Made by a program: the position numbers and the translations under genes
Assembly (NCBI RefSeq): GCF_019145205.1
Contig: NZ_JAHSTT010000011.1
Span: 62,001-126,000 of the forward strand
Direction: 5' to 3'
Source: Pseudomonas khavaziana
Lineage (GTDB): Bacteria; Pseudomonadota; Gammaproteobacteria; Pseudomonadales; Pseudomonadaceae
Length of the DNA: 64,000 nucleotides
The notes under the pieces: generated by a model
Seen by the model: only the letters and a program-made list of their open reading frames with translations
What the model was told of the DNA's origin: nothing
Database searches by the model: none
Part shown: piece after piece, positions 45,241 to 52,960 of the stretch
How the letters are laid out: every line of letters starts with the position of its first letter
How positions within the stretch are numbered: position 1 is the first letter of the stretch

Positions 45241-45377
45241 CGTCTGCGATTTGCATGAAAATCGCAAAATCCTGCATCGCCCTACGCCAACCACGATGCG
45301 CAGCGAGCCGCTCTTGATCTGGCTTTTGATCTTGATCTTAGGCGCCCCGTTAAACCACGCTGGCCGGAATTCGACAG

Positions 45378-45459
45378 GGATTTGGGGGGTAAACCGGCAG
45401 GGATGCCGGTTTAGCCGCCCCGCGCCATGGATGGCGCGTGGCGGCGGCCCCCCAAATCC
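45378..45459. repeat. palindromic element predicted to fold as a three-way junction
   Basis: The outer stem GGATTTGGGGGG (45378-45389) pairs perfectly with CCCCCCAAATCC (45448-45459). Between the arms are two further perfect hairpins: TAAACCGGCA-GGGA-TGCCGGTTTA (45390-45413) and GCCGCC...GGCGGC with inner GCGCCA-TGGA-TGGCGC (45414-45445). Downstream come two more small hairpins, ACTTTG/CAAAGT (45525-45543) and CCGCT/AGCGG (45547-45561). I recall similar intergenic blocks in other P. fluorescens genomes but cannot verify this here. The remaining bases of the 45.24-45.94 kb gap show no gene. Confidence 0.75.
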
Positions 45460-45631
45460 ATGGCGGATTACGGGCACACCGAGCCTGGGCGAGGTGCCGA
45501 GTGGTGGGGCAAGAGCGTTTGGTTACTTTGCGCTTTTCAAAGTGACCCGCTGTAAAAGCGGAACCAATTGTGGCCGTTACCTAAATAATGGATATGTACT
45601 CGGTGTGATCCAACATCCTGGTCAACTGTCA

Positions 45632-45772
45632 GGCCGCCATCGGGAGCAAGCCCCCTCCCACATTTGGACCGCGACCATCAGTTAGATACTGGTCGGCTGT
45701 GAGGCCGTCATCGGGGGCAAGCCCCCTCCACATTTGGACCGAGACCGTCAGTCAGGTACTGGTCGGCTTTGG
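45632..45772. repeat. tandem direct pair of REP-containing units (71 bases each)
   Basis: Unit 1 (45632-45702) and unit 2 (45703-45772) both run GGCCG(C/T)CATCGGG-GCAAGCCCCCTCC, ACATTTGGACCG, ACTGGTCGGCT. They are in the same orientation, unlike the inverted REPINs elsewhere in this window. A third, decayed start follows at about 45775. Confidence 0.8.
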
Positions 45773-45939
45773 GCAACCGTCGGCAAGGCCCCCTTGAGAG
45801 TAAAAAGAAACCGCAGCAGAACAATGTGCATATTAGAACCCGATTTGCGCTTTTCCCATGTAATAAGTCATTTGCGGACCTACCCTAGCCGATCACGCAT
45901 CTTTACAGTGCTGCCATTGATCAACTGTCGAGTAGTTTC

Positions 45940-46482
45940 ATGAATCTCTGGTTTCGATTACTGCACATGCTGTTGCGCCGCCCATGGCGCAAACCGGTAC
46001 ATGGCCTGGACACCACGGTGGTGCGCATGCGCGTCTGGCCCCTGGACCTGGACCTCAACCGGCATGTCACCAATGGCCGGTACTTCACCCTGGCGGATGT
46101 GGCGCGCATGGATTTTGTCTTGCGCACCGGCGCCTTCCGTGTGGCGCTGCGTCACAAGGCCGTGCCGATCGTGGGCGATACCTGGGGCAAGTTCCGTCGA
46201 GAGTTGAAGCTGTTCGAGGTCTTCGAAGTGCACACCCGCATGCTCGGCTGGGACCACAAGTGGAGCCTGATGGAACACCGTTTCGTCAGTAACGGCCGAG
46301 TGATTGGCGTGGTGGTGATACGCGGGGTGTTTCGCTCCGCAAAGGGCACCCTGCCCCCGGCGGAATTCGTGCGCGAACTGGGTTTGAACGAAAGCTCGCC
46401 GCCGATGCCGCAATGGCTAAGCAACTGGGCGCGTAGTTGCGATGAAATGAGTGTGCAACTGAGGGATGAAGAGCAGGTTTGA
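45940..46482 (+). CDS. acyl-CoA thioesterase family protein (4HBT/FcbC-like)
   Basis: 180 residues. A single hot-dog fold domain with the family pattern PLDLDLNRHVTNGRYFTLADVARMDF (active-site Asp/Asn-His region), GKFRRELKLFEVFEVHTRMLGWD and VIGVVVIRGVFR. The N-terminus (NLWFRLLHMLLRRPWRKP) is basic and hydrophobic and may touch the membrane. It probably hydrolyses acyl-CoA or acyl carriers. It is next to the pyoverdine genes but points away from pvdP's promoter and has no iron-starvation box, so a siderophore role is not supported. Confidence 0.85.
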   Translation: MNLWFRLLHMLLRRPWRKPVHGLDTTVVRMRVWPLDLDLNRHVTNGRYFTLADVARMDFVLRTGAFRVALRHKAVPIVGDTWGKFRRELKLFEVFEVHTRMLGWDHKWSLMEHRFVSNGRVIGVVVIRGVFRSAKGTLPPAEFVRELGLNESSPPMPQWLSNWARSCDEMSVQLRDEEQV

Positions 46483-46503
46483 ACACATCTGTTGGGCTAC
46501 ATC

Positions 46504-48129
46504 TTATGTCTGACGCTTGACCTTCAAGTGCCGCGCATACCACGGCCGTTTTGGTACGCGCTTGAACAAACCCTCGAGCAGTTCCTCATCGGCGCCAAAG
46601 ATGATACGCAGGGCCAGCTTCATGATTTCCGGGTCCATTTCCATCGAGCGCCCCTGTTGCAGCCCCGGTGTGGTGCTGCAGCCGTGGGTGTCCGGGCCCA
46701 GCCATGGGTCGCCCACCTCCACCCATCGGCCCGGTGCAAACCAGGCCACGCCGTTGACCCTCATCCGCGTCACCTCGCCTGGGTTGAACCGTTCGTGGGC
46801 ACGGAACCAGTCTTCGATGCGGTCGTCGATCCAGCCATGGAAATGCCAGAACACCGGGTTTACATGGGATGAAAATGGATCGCCGAGAAAGTCGTTTTCA
46901 GGCGCATACCAGCGCGCGGCAAAGTCCGCAGGGTCGCGGGCGAACGGCACCGGCGCACCGTTGGACGGATCGCGGGGCACCGAGGCCCAGCGCATGTGCA
47001 GCCAGTCGTGCAGGCCCAGCTCCATCTCCGAGCCCAGTTGCCCCAGGGTCAGTTGGGCCAGGTAACGCGGATCGCGGTATTGGGACTCCCAGACCTGGAA
47101 GTTGCTGTGGTAGGTCTCGGCCGCCTTGATATCGCTGACCCACTGGGTGTAGTCGGCGTCATCCGGTGCCGACCAACAAGGGGGCAGCGCGAAGCCGTCG
47201 TGGTTGTCGAAGTACCGCACAAAACCCAGGCGATCACGCTCCAGCGCAGGTTGCGGTTCGGGGAATTGCGGCCATGAGGGCAAATCCTGCATGGAGCGTG
47301 CGGTGCCGAGCATATGGCGGTGCATGAAGAAAAAGTCGATACCCGAGCCGTTGCGATCCTTGCGTTTGCCTCGGGCGTCGCGCTCCTGGCCCCGGGGCCC
47401 GGGTTGCCAGCCGATGCCGCGCAGGGCCTCGCGTTGCTCTTCGGAGAGCTTGTGCCACCGATCACGGCTGGCATGCCAGAGTTGGTGAAACAGCCGATGT
47501 TCGGGAGACACCAGCCAGGCCAGCAAGGTCGGATTCAGGCCAATGCGCTGGCGGGCTTCGGGAAACAGCTGTTTGTGGGCGATGAAACGATTGTCGCGCT
47601 CGGTCAAGGCCAGGGGGCGCGCAAGGTCGAGAATCTGCCCGCTCAGGGTGCCGCTGCCGGCATTGCCGAAGTCGGCCCAGACTTCATCGAGGGTCATCTT
47701 GAATTCATAGGTGGGCACACCGGCCTGCGCATCGCGGTCGATCAACCGCCAATAGAGCACGGCGCCATCGCCGGTGAGCAGATCGCCCAATACACGGTAA
47801 CGCGGCTCGCCGTCGGCGCGCAGGTTCTCGGCGGTGTCCAGGTAACCACGCAGGCCGCGGCCACGGGGGGCGATGTCGAGCAGCAGTTCCAAGCCCTGCA
47901 AAGGCAAGTCCTTGAGCCCGGCATCGCGGCCTTCCAGGCGCAGGCTCCACACACCGCGCAAGGCGTCCGCCAGGTGCTGGCCCTGAGTATCGGCAAGGTC
48001 GACCGTGGCTTCGCCGGGGGTAATGGGGAACTCTTCCCGCGTCAGCTCGCGATGGGCGTAAAAGGCCGCCGGCACGGCCGCGCCGGTCAGCGCCAGGCCT
48101 GCGATGAACCCACGTCGAGAGATTGTCAT
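46504..48129 (-). CDS. pvdP: pyoverdine maturation tyrosinase PvdP
   Basis: 541 residues. The N-terminus carries a twin-arginine signal (SRRGFIAGLALTGAAVPAAF), consistent with periplasmic location. The rest matches PvdP, a copper-dependent tyrosinase-like enzyme that completes the dihydroxyquinoline chromophore of pyoverdine; candidate copper His residues lie in RLFHQLWH, FFMHRHML and NPVFWHFHGW. The gene is divergent from pvdMNO, and a PvdS box lies 36 bases upstream on its strand. It is convergent with the thioesterase gene. Confidence 0.95.
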   Translation of the reverse strand: MTISRRGFIAGLALTGAAVPAAFYAHRELTREEFPITPGEATVDLADTQGQHLADALRGVWSLRLEGRDAGLKDLPLQGLELLLDIAPRGRGLRGYLDTAENLRADGEPRYRVLGDLLTGDGAVLYWRLIDRDAQAGVPTYEFKMTLDEVWADFGNAGSGTLSGQILDLARPLALTERDNRFIAHKQLFPEARQRIGLNPTLLAWLVSPEHRLFHQLWHASRDRWHKLSEEQREALRGIGWQPGPRGQERDARGKRKDRNGSGIDFFFMHRHMLGTARSMQDLPSWPQFPEPQPALERDRLGFVRYFDNHDGFALPPCWSAPDDADYTQWVSDIKAAETYHSNFQVWESQYRDPRYLAQLTLGQLGSEMELGLHDWLHMRWASVPRDPSNGAPVPFARDPADFAARWYAPENDFLGDPFSSHVNPVFWHFHGWIDDRIEDWFRAHERFNPGEVTRMRVNGVAWFAPGRWVEVGDPWLGPDTHGCSTTPGLQQGRSMEMDPEIMKLALRIIFGADEELLEGLFKRVPKRPWYARHLKVKRQT

Positions 48130-48164
48130 TGTCTACCTTAGGAAACGGCTTAATCAGAGCTAGA

Positions 48165-48188
48165 ACGTTTGCAGCCCGCTGAAATTTA
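48165..48188 (-). promoter_or_regulatory. PvdS (iron-starvation) box of pvdP
   Basis: On the minus strand: TAAAT, 16 bases, CGT, the exact spacing of PvdS-dependent promoters. It lies 36 bases upstream of the pvdP ATG, back to back with the pvdM box. Confidence 0.85.
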
Positions 48189-48207
48189 CCGCCGTACCAC
48201 CACCATC

Positions 48208-48231
48208 TAAATTTCCCCCGTCATCGCTCGT
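48208..48231 (+). promoter_or_regulatory. PvdS (iron-starvation) box of pvdMNO
   Basis: TAAAT (48208-48212), 16 bases, CGT (48229-48231). It lies 34 bases upstream of the pvdM start. Confidence 0.85.
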
Positions 48232-48265
48232 TCTTTCCTGATAGCAAAGGCCTCAACTGACTGAG

Positions 48266-49621
48266 ATGGCAATGACAAAATCACGTTCGAAAAAGGCGCT
48301 GTATATCGGCCTGCCGTTGGCTCTGGCTATCGGTGCCGGGGCCGGCTTTCTGGTCTGGGATCAGTGGTTCAAGGGCAACGCCGGCTACTCGCTGGAGGTG
48401 ATCCAGCAAGCCAATGAAATGCAGGATCGCCTGTTGTCGTTTGACAGCCATATCACCGTGCCCCTGGATTTCGGCACAGCGGGCAACGAGGCCGACAAGG
48501 ATGGCAGCGGCCAGTTCGACCTGGCCAAGGCAGCGCGTGGGCGATTGTCCGGCGCGGCGCTGACGATCTTTGGCTGGCCGGAAATCTGGAGCGGCCCCAA
48601 TGCCCCGCACAAGCCCACCGACGGTTTTGTCGAAGAGGCCCGCCATGAGCAGGAGGTGCGCTACAAGATCATCTCCGGCATGGTTCGTGATTTTCCCAAC
48701 CAGGTGGGCATCGCCTACACCCCGGACGATATGCGGCGCCTGCACGGCGAAGGCAAGTTTGCAATTTTCATCAGCATGCTCAACGCCTATCCCCTGGGCA
48801 ATGATCTGAACCAGCTCGACCTGTGGGCCGCACGCGGCATGCGCATGTTCGGTTTCAGCTACATCGGCAATAACGCCTGGTCCGACTCGTCGCGTCCGTT
48901 GCCGTTTTTCAATGATTCGACCGACGCCCTCGAGGGCCTCTCGCCCATCGGCCAACAAGCGGTGCACCGCCTGAATGACCTGGGAGTGATCATCGACGTG
49001 TCGCAGATGTCGACCAAGGCCCTGGAGCAGGTCGCGCAATTGAGCCGCACGCCGATGGTGGCGTCCCACTCGGCGCCACGGGCGTCGGTGGATATCCCAC
49101 GCAACCTCAGCGACAAGGAACTGCAACTGATCAAGAACAGCGGCGGTGTGGTGCAGGTGGTGGGCTTCCCTGCGTACCTGCGCCCCTTGAGCCAACCGAC
49201 CCAGAACAAGCTCAACGCCCTGCGCGCGCGCTTCGACCTGCCGCCGTTGCCCAACCTGGCCGTGGCCTTGATGCCCGGCGACGCAATCATTGCCGCCTGG
49301 CCCGAACAACGCTTCGGCCAATACGCCAGCGCGCTGTACGCCATCCTCGAGGAAGAACCCAAGGCCACCCTCAAGGACCTGGGGGACGCCATCGACTACA
49401 CCGTGCGCAAGATCGGCATCGATCACGTCGGCATCGCCTCGGACTTCAACGACGGCGGCGGCCTCAAGGGCTGGGAGAACGTCGGCGAGGTGCGCAATGT
49501 CACCGCCGAACTGATCCAGCGCGGCTACTCCGAAGCCGATATCGCCAAGCTGTGGGGAGGCAACTTCCTGCGGGTTTGGGACCAGGTACAAAAAGCCGCC
49601 AAGCCATTGGCCAACCGCTAA
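48266..49621 (+). CDS. pvdM: periplasmic dipeptidase-family pyoverdine maturation protein PvdM
   Basis: 451 residues. An N-terminal membrane or signal helix (ALYIGLPLALAIGAGAGFLVW) places the protein in the periplasm. The body is the membrane-dipeptidase (M19) barrel: FDSHITVPLDF, TPMVASHSAPRASV and IDHVGIASDFNDGGG. The first metal motif is HxT here rather than the HxD of active M19 enzymes. PvdM is needed for oxidation of the precursor in the periplasm rather than as a peptidase, as far as is known. It is the first gene of pvdMNO. Confidence 0.94.
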   Translation: MAMTKSRSKKALYIGLPLALAIGAGAGFLVWDQWFKGNAGYSLEVIQQANEMQDRLLSFDSHITVPLDFGTAGNEADKDGSGQFDLAKAARGRLSGAALTIFGWPEIWSGPNAPHKPTDGFVEEARHEQEVRYKIISGMVRDFPNQVGIAYTPDDMRRLHGEGKFAIFISMLNAYPLGNDLNQLDLWAARGMRMFGFSYIGNNAWSDSSRPLPFFNDSTDALEGLSPIGQQAVHRLNDLGVIIDVSQMSTKALEQVAQLSRTPMVASHSAPRASVDIPRNLSDKELQLIKNSGGVVQVVGFPAYLRPLSQPTQNKLNALRARFDLPPLPNLAVALMPGDAIIAAWPEQRFGQYASALYAILEEEPKATLKDLGDAIDYTVRKIGIDHVGIASDFNDGGGLKGWENVGEVRNVTAELIQRGYSEADIAKLWGGNFLRVWDQVQKAAKPLANR

Positions 49622-49639
49622 TCACCACGAAGTAAGTCC

Positions 49640-50908
49640 ATGACCGACCGCCGTACATTTCTCAAGCAGGCCGGCGTCTTTGCCGCGAGCCTGCCACTGG
49701 GCACCGCACTGCTACCCCGGGCAGTGGCAGCCACTACGAACGACCCATGGACGGGACTAAAACAGCTGTTCAACCAGGACCCGGATTACCTGCACTTTTC
49801 CAACTTCCTGGTGGCCTCGCACCCCAAGCCGGTGCGCGAGGCCATTGAACGCTATCGCATGCAAATCGACCGCAACCCAGGTCTGGCGATGGACTGGGAC
49901 TTGCAGGAAACCTGGAAGCGTGAAGGCCAGGTGCGTGAATGGGCCGGCCGCTACCTGAATGCAACTCCTGCACAGATCGCTCTCACCGGCAGCACGTCCG
50001 AAGGCCTGGCGATGATTTATGGCGGGATCAAGGTGCGGCCGGACCAGGAAATCCTCACCACGGTGCATGAGCACTACGCCACGCAGAACAGCCTGGATTT
50101 TCGTGCGCTCAAGCAGGGCACCCGGGTGCGTCGTATCCACCTGTTCGAGAACGCCGCCCAGGTATCCGTCGACGAAGTGATGGGCAATATCAAGCGCAAC
50201 ATTCGCCCCAACACCCGCGTGCTGGGTATGACCTGGGTGCAATCCGGCAGCGGCGTGAAACTGCCCATCGGCGAGATCGGCCAACTGGTGAACGAACATA
50301 ACCGCAACCGTGACGACAACGACCGCATCCTCTATGTGGTCGACGGCGTACATGGCTTCGGCGTCGAGAACCTGGATTTCCCGGACATGCACTGCGACTT
50401 CTTCATCGCCGGCACCCACAAGTGGATGTTCGGCCCGCGCGGCACTGGCCTGGTGTGCGCCCGCGATACCGAAAACAAATACGTCACGCCGATGGTGCCG
50501 ACTTTCTCCGAGGACAAGGACTTCGCCACCACCATGACCCCCGGTGGCTATCACGCCTTCGAACATCGCTGGGCCGCCGACGAAGCCTTCAAGCTGCACC
50601 TGCAGTTGGGCAAAGCGCCGGTGCAGGCGCGTATCCACGCCCTCAACACCGAACTCAAGGACCAGTTGCTGGCCCGCCCGCAGGTCGAACTGGTCACGCC
50701 GCGCAGCCCAGAGTTGTCGGCGGGCTTCACCTTCTTTCGAATCAAGGGCCAGGACAGCGACGACGTGGCGGCCTACCTGATGAAAAAACGCGTGGTGGTG
50801 GACGCAGTCGACCGTGACGTCGGCCCGGTGATTCGTACCGCGCCCGGCCTGCTCAACAGCTCGGATGAGATCCAGCGCTTCGTGACCTTGCTGAGCCAAC
50901 GGCTATGA
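49640..50908 (+). CDS. pvdN: PLP-dependent pyoverdine side-chain enzyme PvdN
   Basis: 422 residues. A twin-arginine signal (DRRTFLKQAGVFAASLPLG, cleaved near AVA) exports a folded PLP enzyme of the aminotransferase class V / isopenicillin epimerase type. The PLP lysine lies in FIAGTHKWMFGPRG and the PLP-binding Asp/His in VVDGVHGFG. PvdN converts the glutamate side group on the chromophore to the succinic/succinamide form in the periplasm. It starts 18 bases after pvdM, in one operon. Confidence 0.95.
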   Translation: MTDRRTFLKQAGVFAASLPLGTALLPRAVAATTNDPWTGLKQLFNQDPDYLHFSNFLVASHPKPVREAIERYRMQIDRNPGLAMDWDLQETWKREGQVREWAGRYLNATPAQIALTGSTSEGLAMIYGGIKVRPDQEILTTVHEHYATQNSLDFRALKQGTRVRRIHLFENAAQVSVDEVMGNIKRNIRPNTRVLGMTWVQSGSGVKLPIGEIGQLVNEHNRNRDDNDRILYVVDGVHGFGVENLDFPDMHCDFFIAGTHKWMFGPRGTGLVCARDTENKYVTPMVPTFSEDKDFATTMTPGGYHAFEHRWAADEAFKLHLQLGKAPVQARIHALNTELKDQLLARPQVELVTPRSPELSAGFTFFRIKGQDSDDVAAYLMKKRVVVDAVDRDVGPVIRTAPGLLNSSDEIQRFVTLLSQRL

Positions 50909-50936
50909 CCTTTTTCCCTTTGGACGAGATGCCCAC

Positions 50937-51809
50937 ATGACTCCATTCCGACTCAAACCCCTGACCGCCCTGGCGCTCACCGCCCTGTGCGGCGCGCTGG
51001 CGCCGAACCTGGCCCAGGCCGCCGCGCCGCAACCGGGCAAGGTATTCAAAGACTGCAAGGATTGCCCGGAAATGGTGGTATTGCCTGCCGGCACCTTCAC
51101 CATGGGCACGCCGGAAGGTGAAGTCGGCCGCGAGCCCGACGAAGGCCCGATGCATGCCGTGACCTTCGCCAAGCCCTTCGCCATGAGCCGTTTCCATATC
51201 ACCGCCGCTGAATGGGACAGCTACGTGCGCCAGACCGGCGTGAAGATCGCCAATGGCGACGACCGCCCCGGACGCGAATGCATCGCCAGCAAGCCGCGCT
51301 ATCCTCAAGGCCCGCGCCAGCCGGCGGTGTGCATGGACATGGACGACATCAAGCAGTACGTGAGCTGGCTGTCGAAGAAAACCGGCCAGCAGTACCACAT
51401 GGTCAGCGAAGCCCAGCGCGAATACGCCGCTCGCGCCGGCACTACCGGCCCGTTCCCCTTCCCGTTCGACGAGGGCAAGGGCTACAGCATCGCCAAGCAC
51501 GCCAACACCTACGGTCCGGCGGATGGCTACAGCTATTCATCGCCGGTCGGCAGCTACCCGCCGAATGCGTTTGGCATGTATGACATGCACGGCAATGTGT
51601 ACGAGCGGGTGGCTGATTGCGAACATCCGAACTACATCGGCGCACCGACCGATGGCAGTGCGTGGGTTGAGCCCAACTGTGAGGCGTATCAGATCCGCGG
51701 GAATGACTGGGGGGAGGCTCCGGTGTTTTCGCGCTCGGGGAATCGCAATAACATCTATCCGCAGACCCGTGGGGATTGGATTGGCTTTAGGGTCGTGCGC
51801 GAGCTCTAA
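50937..51809 (+). CDS. pvdO: formylglycine-generating-enzyme-like pyoverdine maturation protein PvdO
   Basis: 290 residues with a signal peptide (ALTALCGALAPNLAQA). The FGE-sulfatase fold is clear: MVVLPAGTFTMGTPEGEVGREPDEGP, AAEWDSYVRQTG, YHMVSEAQREYAARAGT, GMYDMHGNVYERVADC and GWIGFRVVREL-like end. PvdO oxidises dihydropyoverdine to pyoverdine in the periplasm. It is the last gene of pvdMNO; a REPIN begins three bases after the stop. Confidence 0.95.
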   Translation: MTPFRLKPLTALALTALCGALAPNLAQAAAPQPGKVFKDCKDCPEMVVLPAGTFTMGTPEGEVGREPDEGPMHAVTFAKPFAMSRFHITAAEWDSYVRQTGVKIANGDDRPGRECIASKPRYPQGPRQPAVCMDMDDIKQYVSWLSKKTGQQYHMVSEAQREYAARAGTTGPFPFPFDEGKGYSIAKHANTYGPADGYSYSSPVGSYPPNAFGMYDMHGNVYERVADCEHPNYIGAPTDGSAWVEPNCEAYQIRGNDWGEAPVFSRSGNRNNIYPQTRGDWIGFRVVREL

Positions 51810-51811
51810 AT

Positions 51812-51900
51812 TGTGGGAGGGGGCTTGCTCCCGATAGCGGTGTGTCAGTCACCCATGCATTGACTGACATGCCCTCATCGGGAGCAAGCCCCCTCCCACC
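51812..51900. repeat. REPIN between convergent pvdO and pvdF
   Basis: TGTGGGAGGGGGCTTGCTCC and inverted partner GGAGCAAGCCCCCTCCCACC. It takes up most of the 120-base gap between the two 3' ends and no separate terminator is visible, so it may act as the transcription boundary for both. Confidence 0.9.
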
Positions 51901-51930
51901 TTTAGATCCCATGCATCAGCAAGATTGTAC

Positions 51931-52758
51931 TCAGCCTTGTTTGGCCAACAGCTCCAAGCCTTCGTGCAACGCCGGGAACAGACTGTTATTGAAGTTGTTC
52001 CAGCGCAGCTCGAGGATGGTGTCCTCGGGCGAAATCTCTGTCTTTAGAACATCGTGGAACACCTCGCCAGAGTCAATGCCGTTATCCACGTAGTGAAACG
52101 ACGCACCAGTCAGGTACAGCGGTTCGCACTGTTGCGTCTGCTTGGTCGCCCAATCGACCACTGCTTGCCCACGCGCACCGTACAAGGCATTCCAGGTGGC
52201 ATAGGCACCCCGGCGCTCGTATGGCGACTCAATGCGAGTGATGCCCGGGTGGATGTTCATGATGCGGCGGGCAAACGGTGCGCCTGGTCGTACCAACTCG
52301 TCGAGGATCACCAGCAGGCCATCCAGCACCACGATATCGGCCTTCAGCTCCACCAGGGTGTCATGCAGGCGCCGCTCGAAATCCTGCTTGCCGGCGATAT
52401 GTTCGGCGCTGCCCCGTGGCAGGCGACGATAGGTGGATGGCACGCTTAAAAGCAGGTCGTTGACCAACTTGCCCTGTACACGCAAATCCGCCGGATACAG
52501 CCACTGGCGACCCGGCTTGCAGGCAAAGCCATAGTCCGCCACCAACTGCTGGTCCCGTGGGTTTTGCTCATCATCGTCATACACCACACCCACCAGGTTG
52601 TAAGCCTCGCCCAACGGCGTGTCGTTGAGCGAGCCCACCAGAAACTCCAGCACTGACTTCATGTAGCGCTCGTGGTCCTTGTAGGCCACCGGCTGCCCGG
52701 CCTTGTCGGCGGCGGCATTTCTCAGGGACCAGACATACACCAGGTTCTTTTTCGTCAT
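51931..52758 (-). CDS. pvdF: N5-hydroxyornithine formyltransferase PvdF
   Basis: 275 residues, cytoplasmic. The formyltransferase core is visible in DIVVLDGLLVILDELV, RRIMNIHPGITRIESPYERRG and LTGASFHYVDNGIDSGEV, where the Asn-His-Asp catalytic triad is expected (NIHP; GASFHYVDNGID). It uses N10-formyltetrahydrofolate to formylate N5-hydroxyornithine, a hydroxamate iron ligand of pyoverdine. ATG 52758 is chosen from the family start MTKKNLVYVWSL. It is divergent from pvdE, with its own PvdS box. Confidence 0.95.
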   Translation of the reverse strand: MTKKNLVYVWSLRNAAADKAGQPVAYKDHERYMKSVLEFLVGSLNDTPLGEAYNLVGVVYDDDEQNPRDQQLVADYGFACKPGRQWLYPADLRVQGKLVNDLLLSVPSTYRRLPRGSAEHIAGKQDFERRLHDTLVELKADIVVLDGLLVILDELVRPGAPFARRIMNIHPGITRIESPYERRGAYATWNALYGARGQAVVDWATKQTQQCEPLYLTGASFHYVDNGIDSGEVFHDVLKTEISPEDTILELRWNNFNNSLFPALHEGLELLAKQG

Positions 52759-52821
52759 TTGTTTCGCTCTCGCTGAAAGGACCACGCATGGCGTCAATAC
52801 ACCTGCGCCTACAGGAGAAGA

Positions 52822-52845
52822 ACGAACCAAGCCCCAGGCAATTTA
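52822..52845 (-). promoter_or_regulatory. PvdS box of pvdF
   Basis: Minus strand TAAAT, 16 bases, CGT (plus-strand ACG at 52822-52824 and ATTTA at 52841-52845). It lies 64 bases upstream of the pvdF ATG. Confidence 0.85.
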
Positions 52846-52876
52846 TCGGTCACTGCCACCGCCGGGCACGCCGAGC

Positions 52877-52900
52877 TAAATAGTCACGTCGGCGCTTCGT
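52877..52900 (+). promoter_or_regulatory. PvdS box of pvdE
   Basis: TAAAT (52877-52881), 16 bases, CGT (52898-52900), 60 bases upstream of the pvdE ATG. It is arranged back to back with the pvdF box. Confidence 0.85.
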
Positions 52901-52960
52901 TTGTCATGGGTAAGGGTCTGTGTGCCCAGCGCCCTCTTTTTCACTTTCCGGGAAGTATTT

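Noticed and set aside
45251..45685. A 144-codon open frame in the repeat-rich gap
   Set aside because: It is formed by the three-way-junction palindrome and REP units, has no ribosome site and no coherent protein composition.
45940..46482. Thioesterase as a pyoverdine cluster gene
   Set aside because: No PvdS box precedes it and the typical pvd order ends at pvdP; adjacency alone is not enough.
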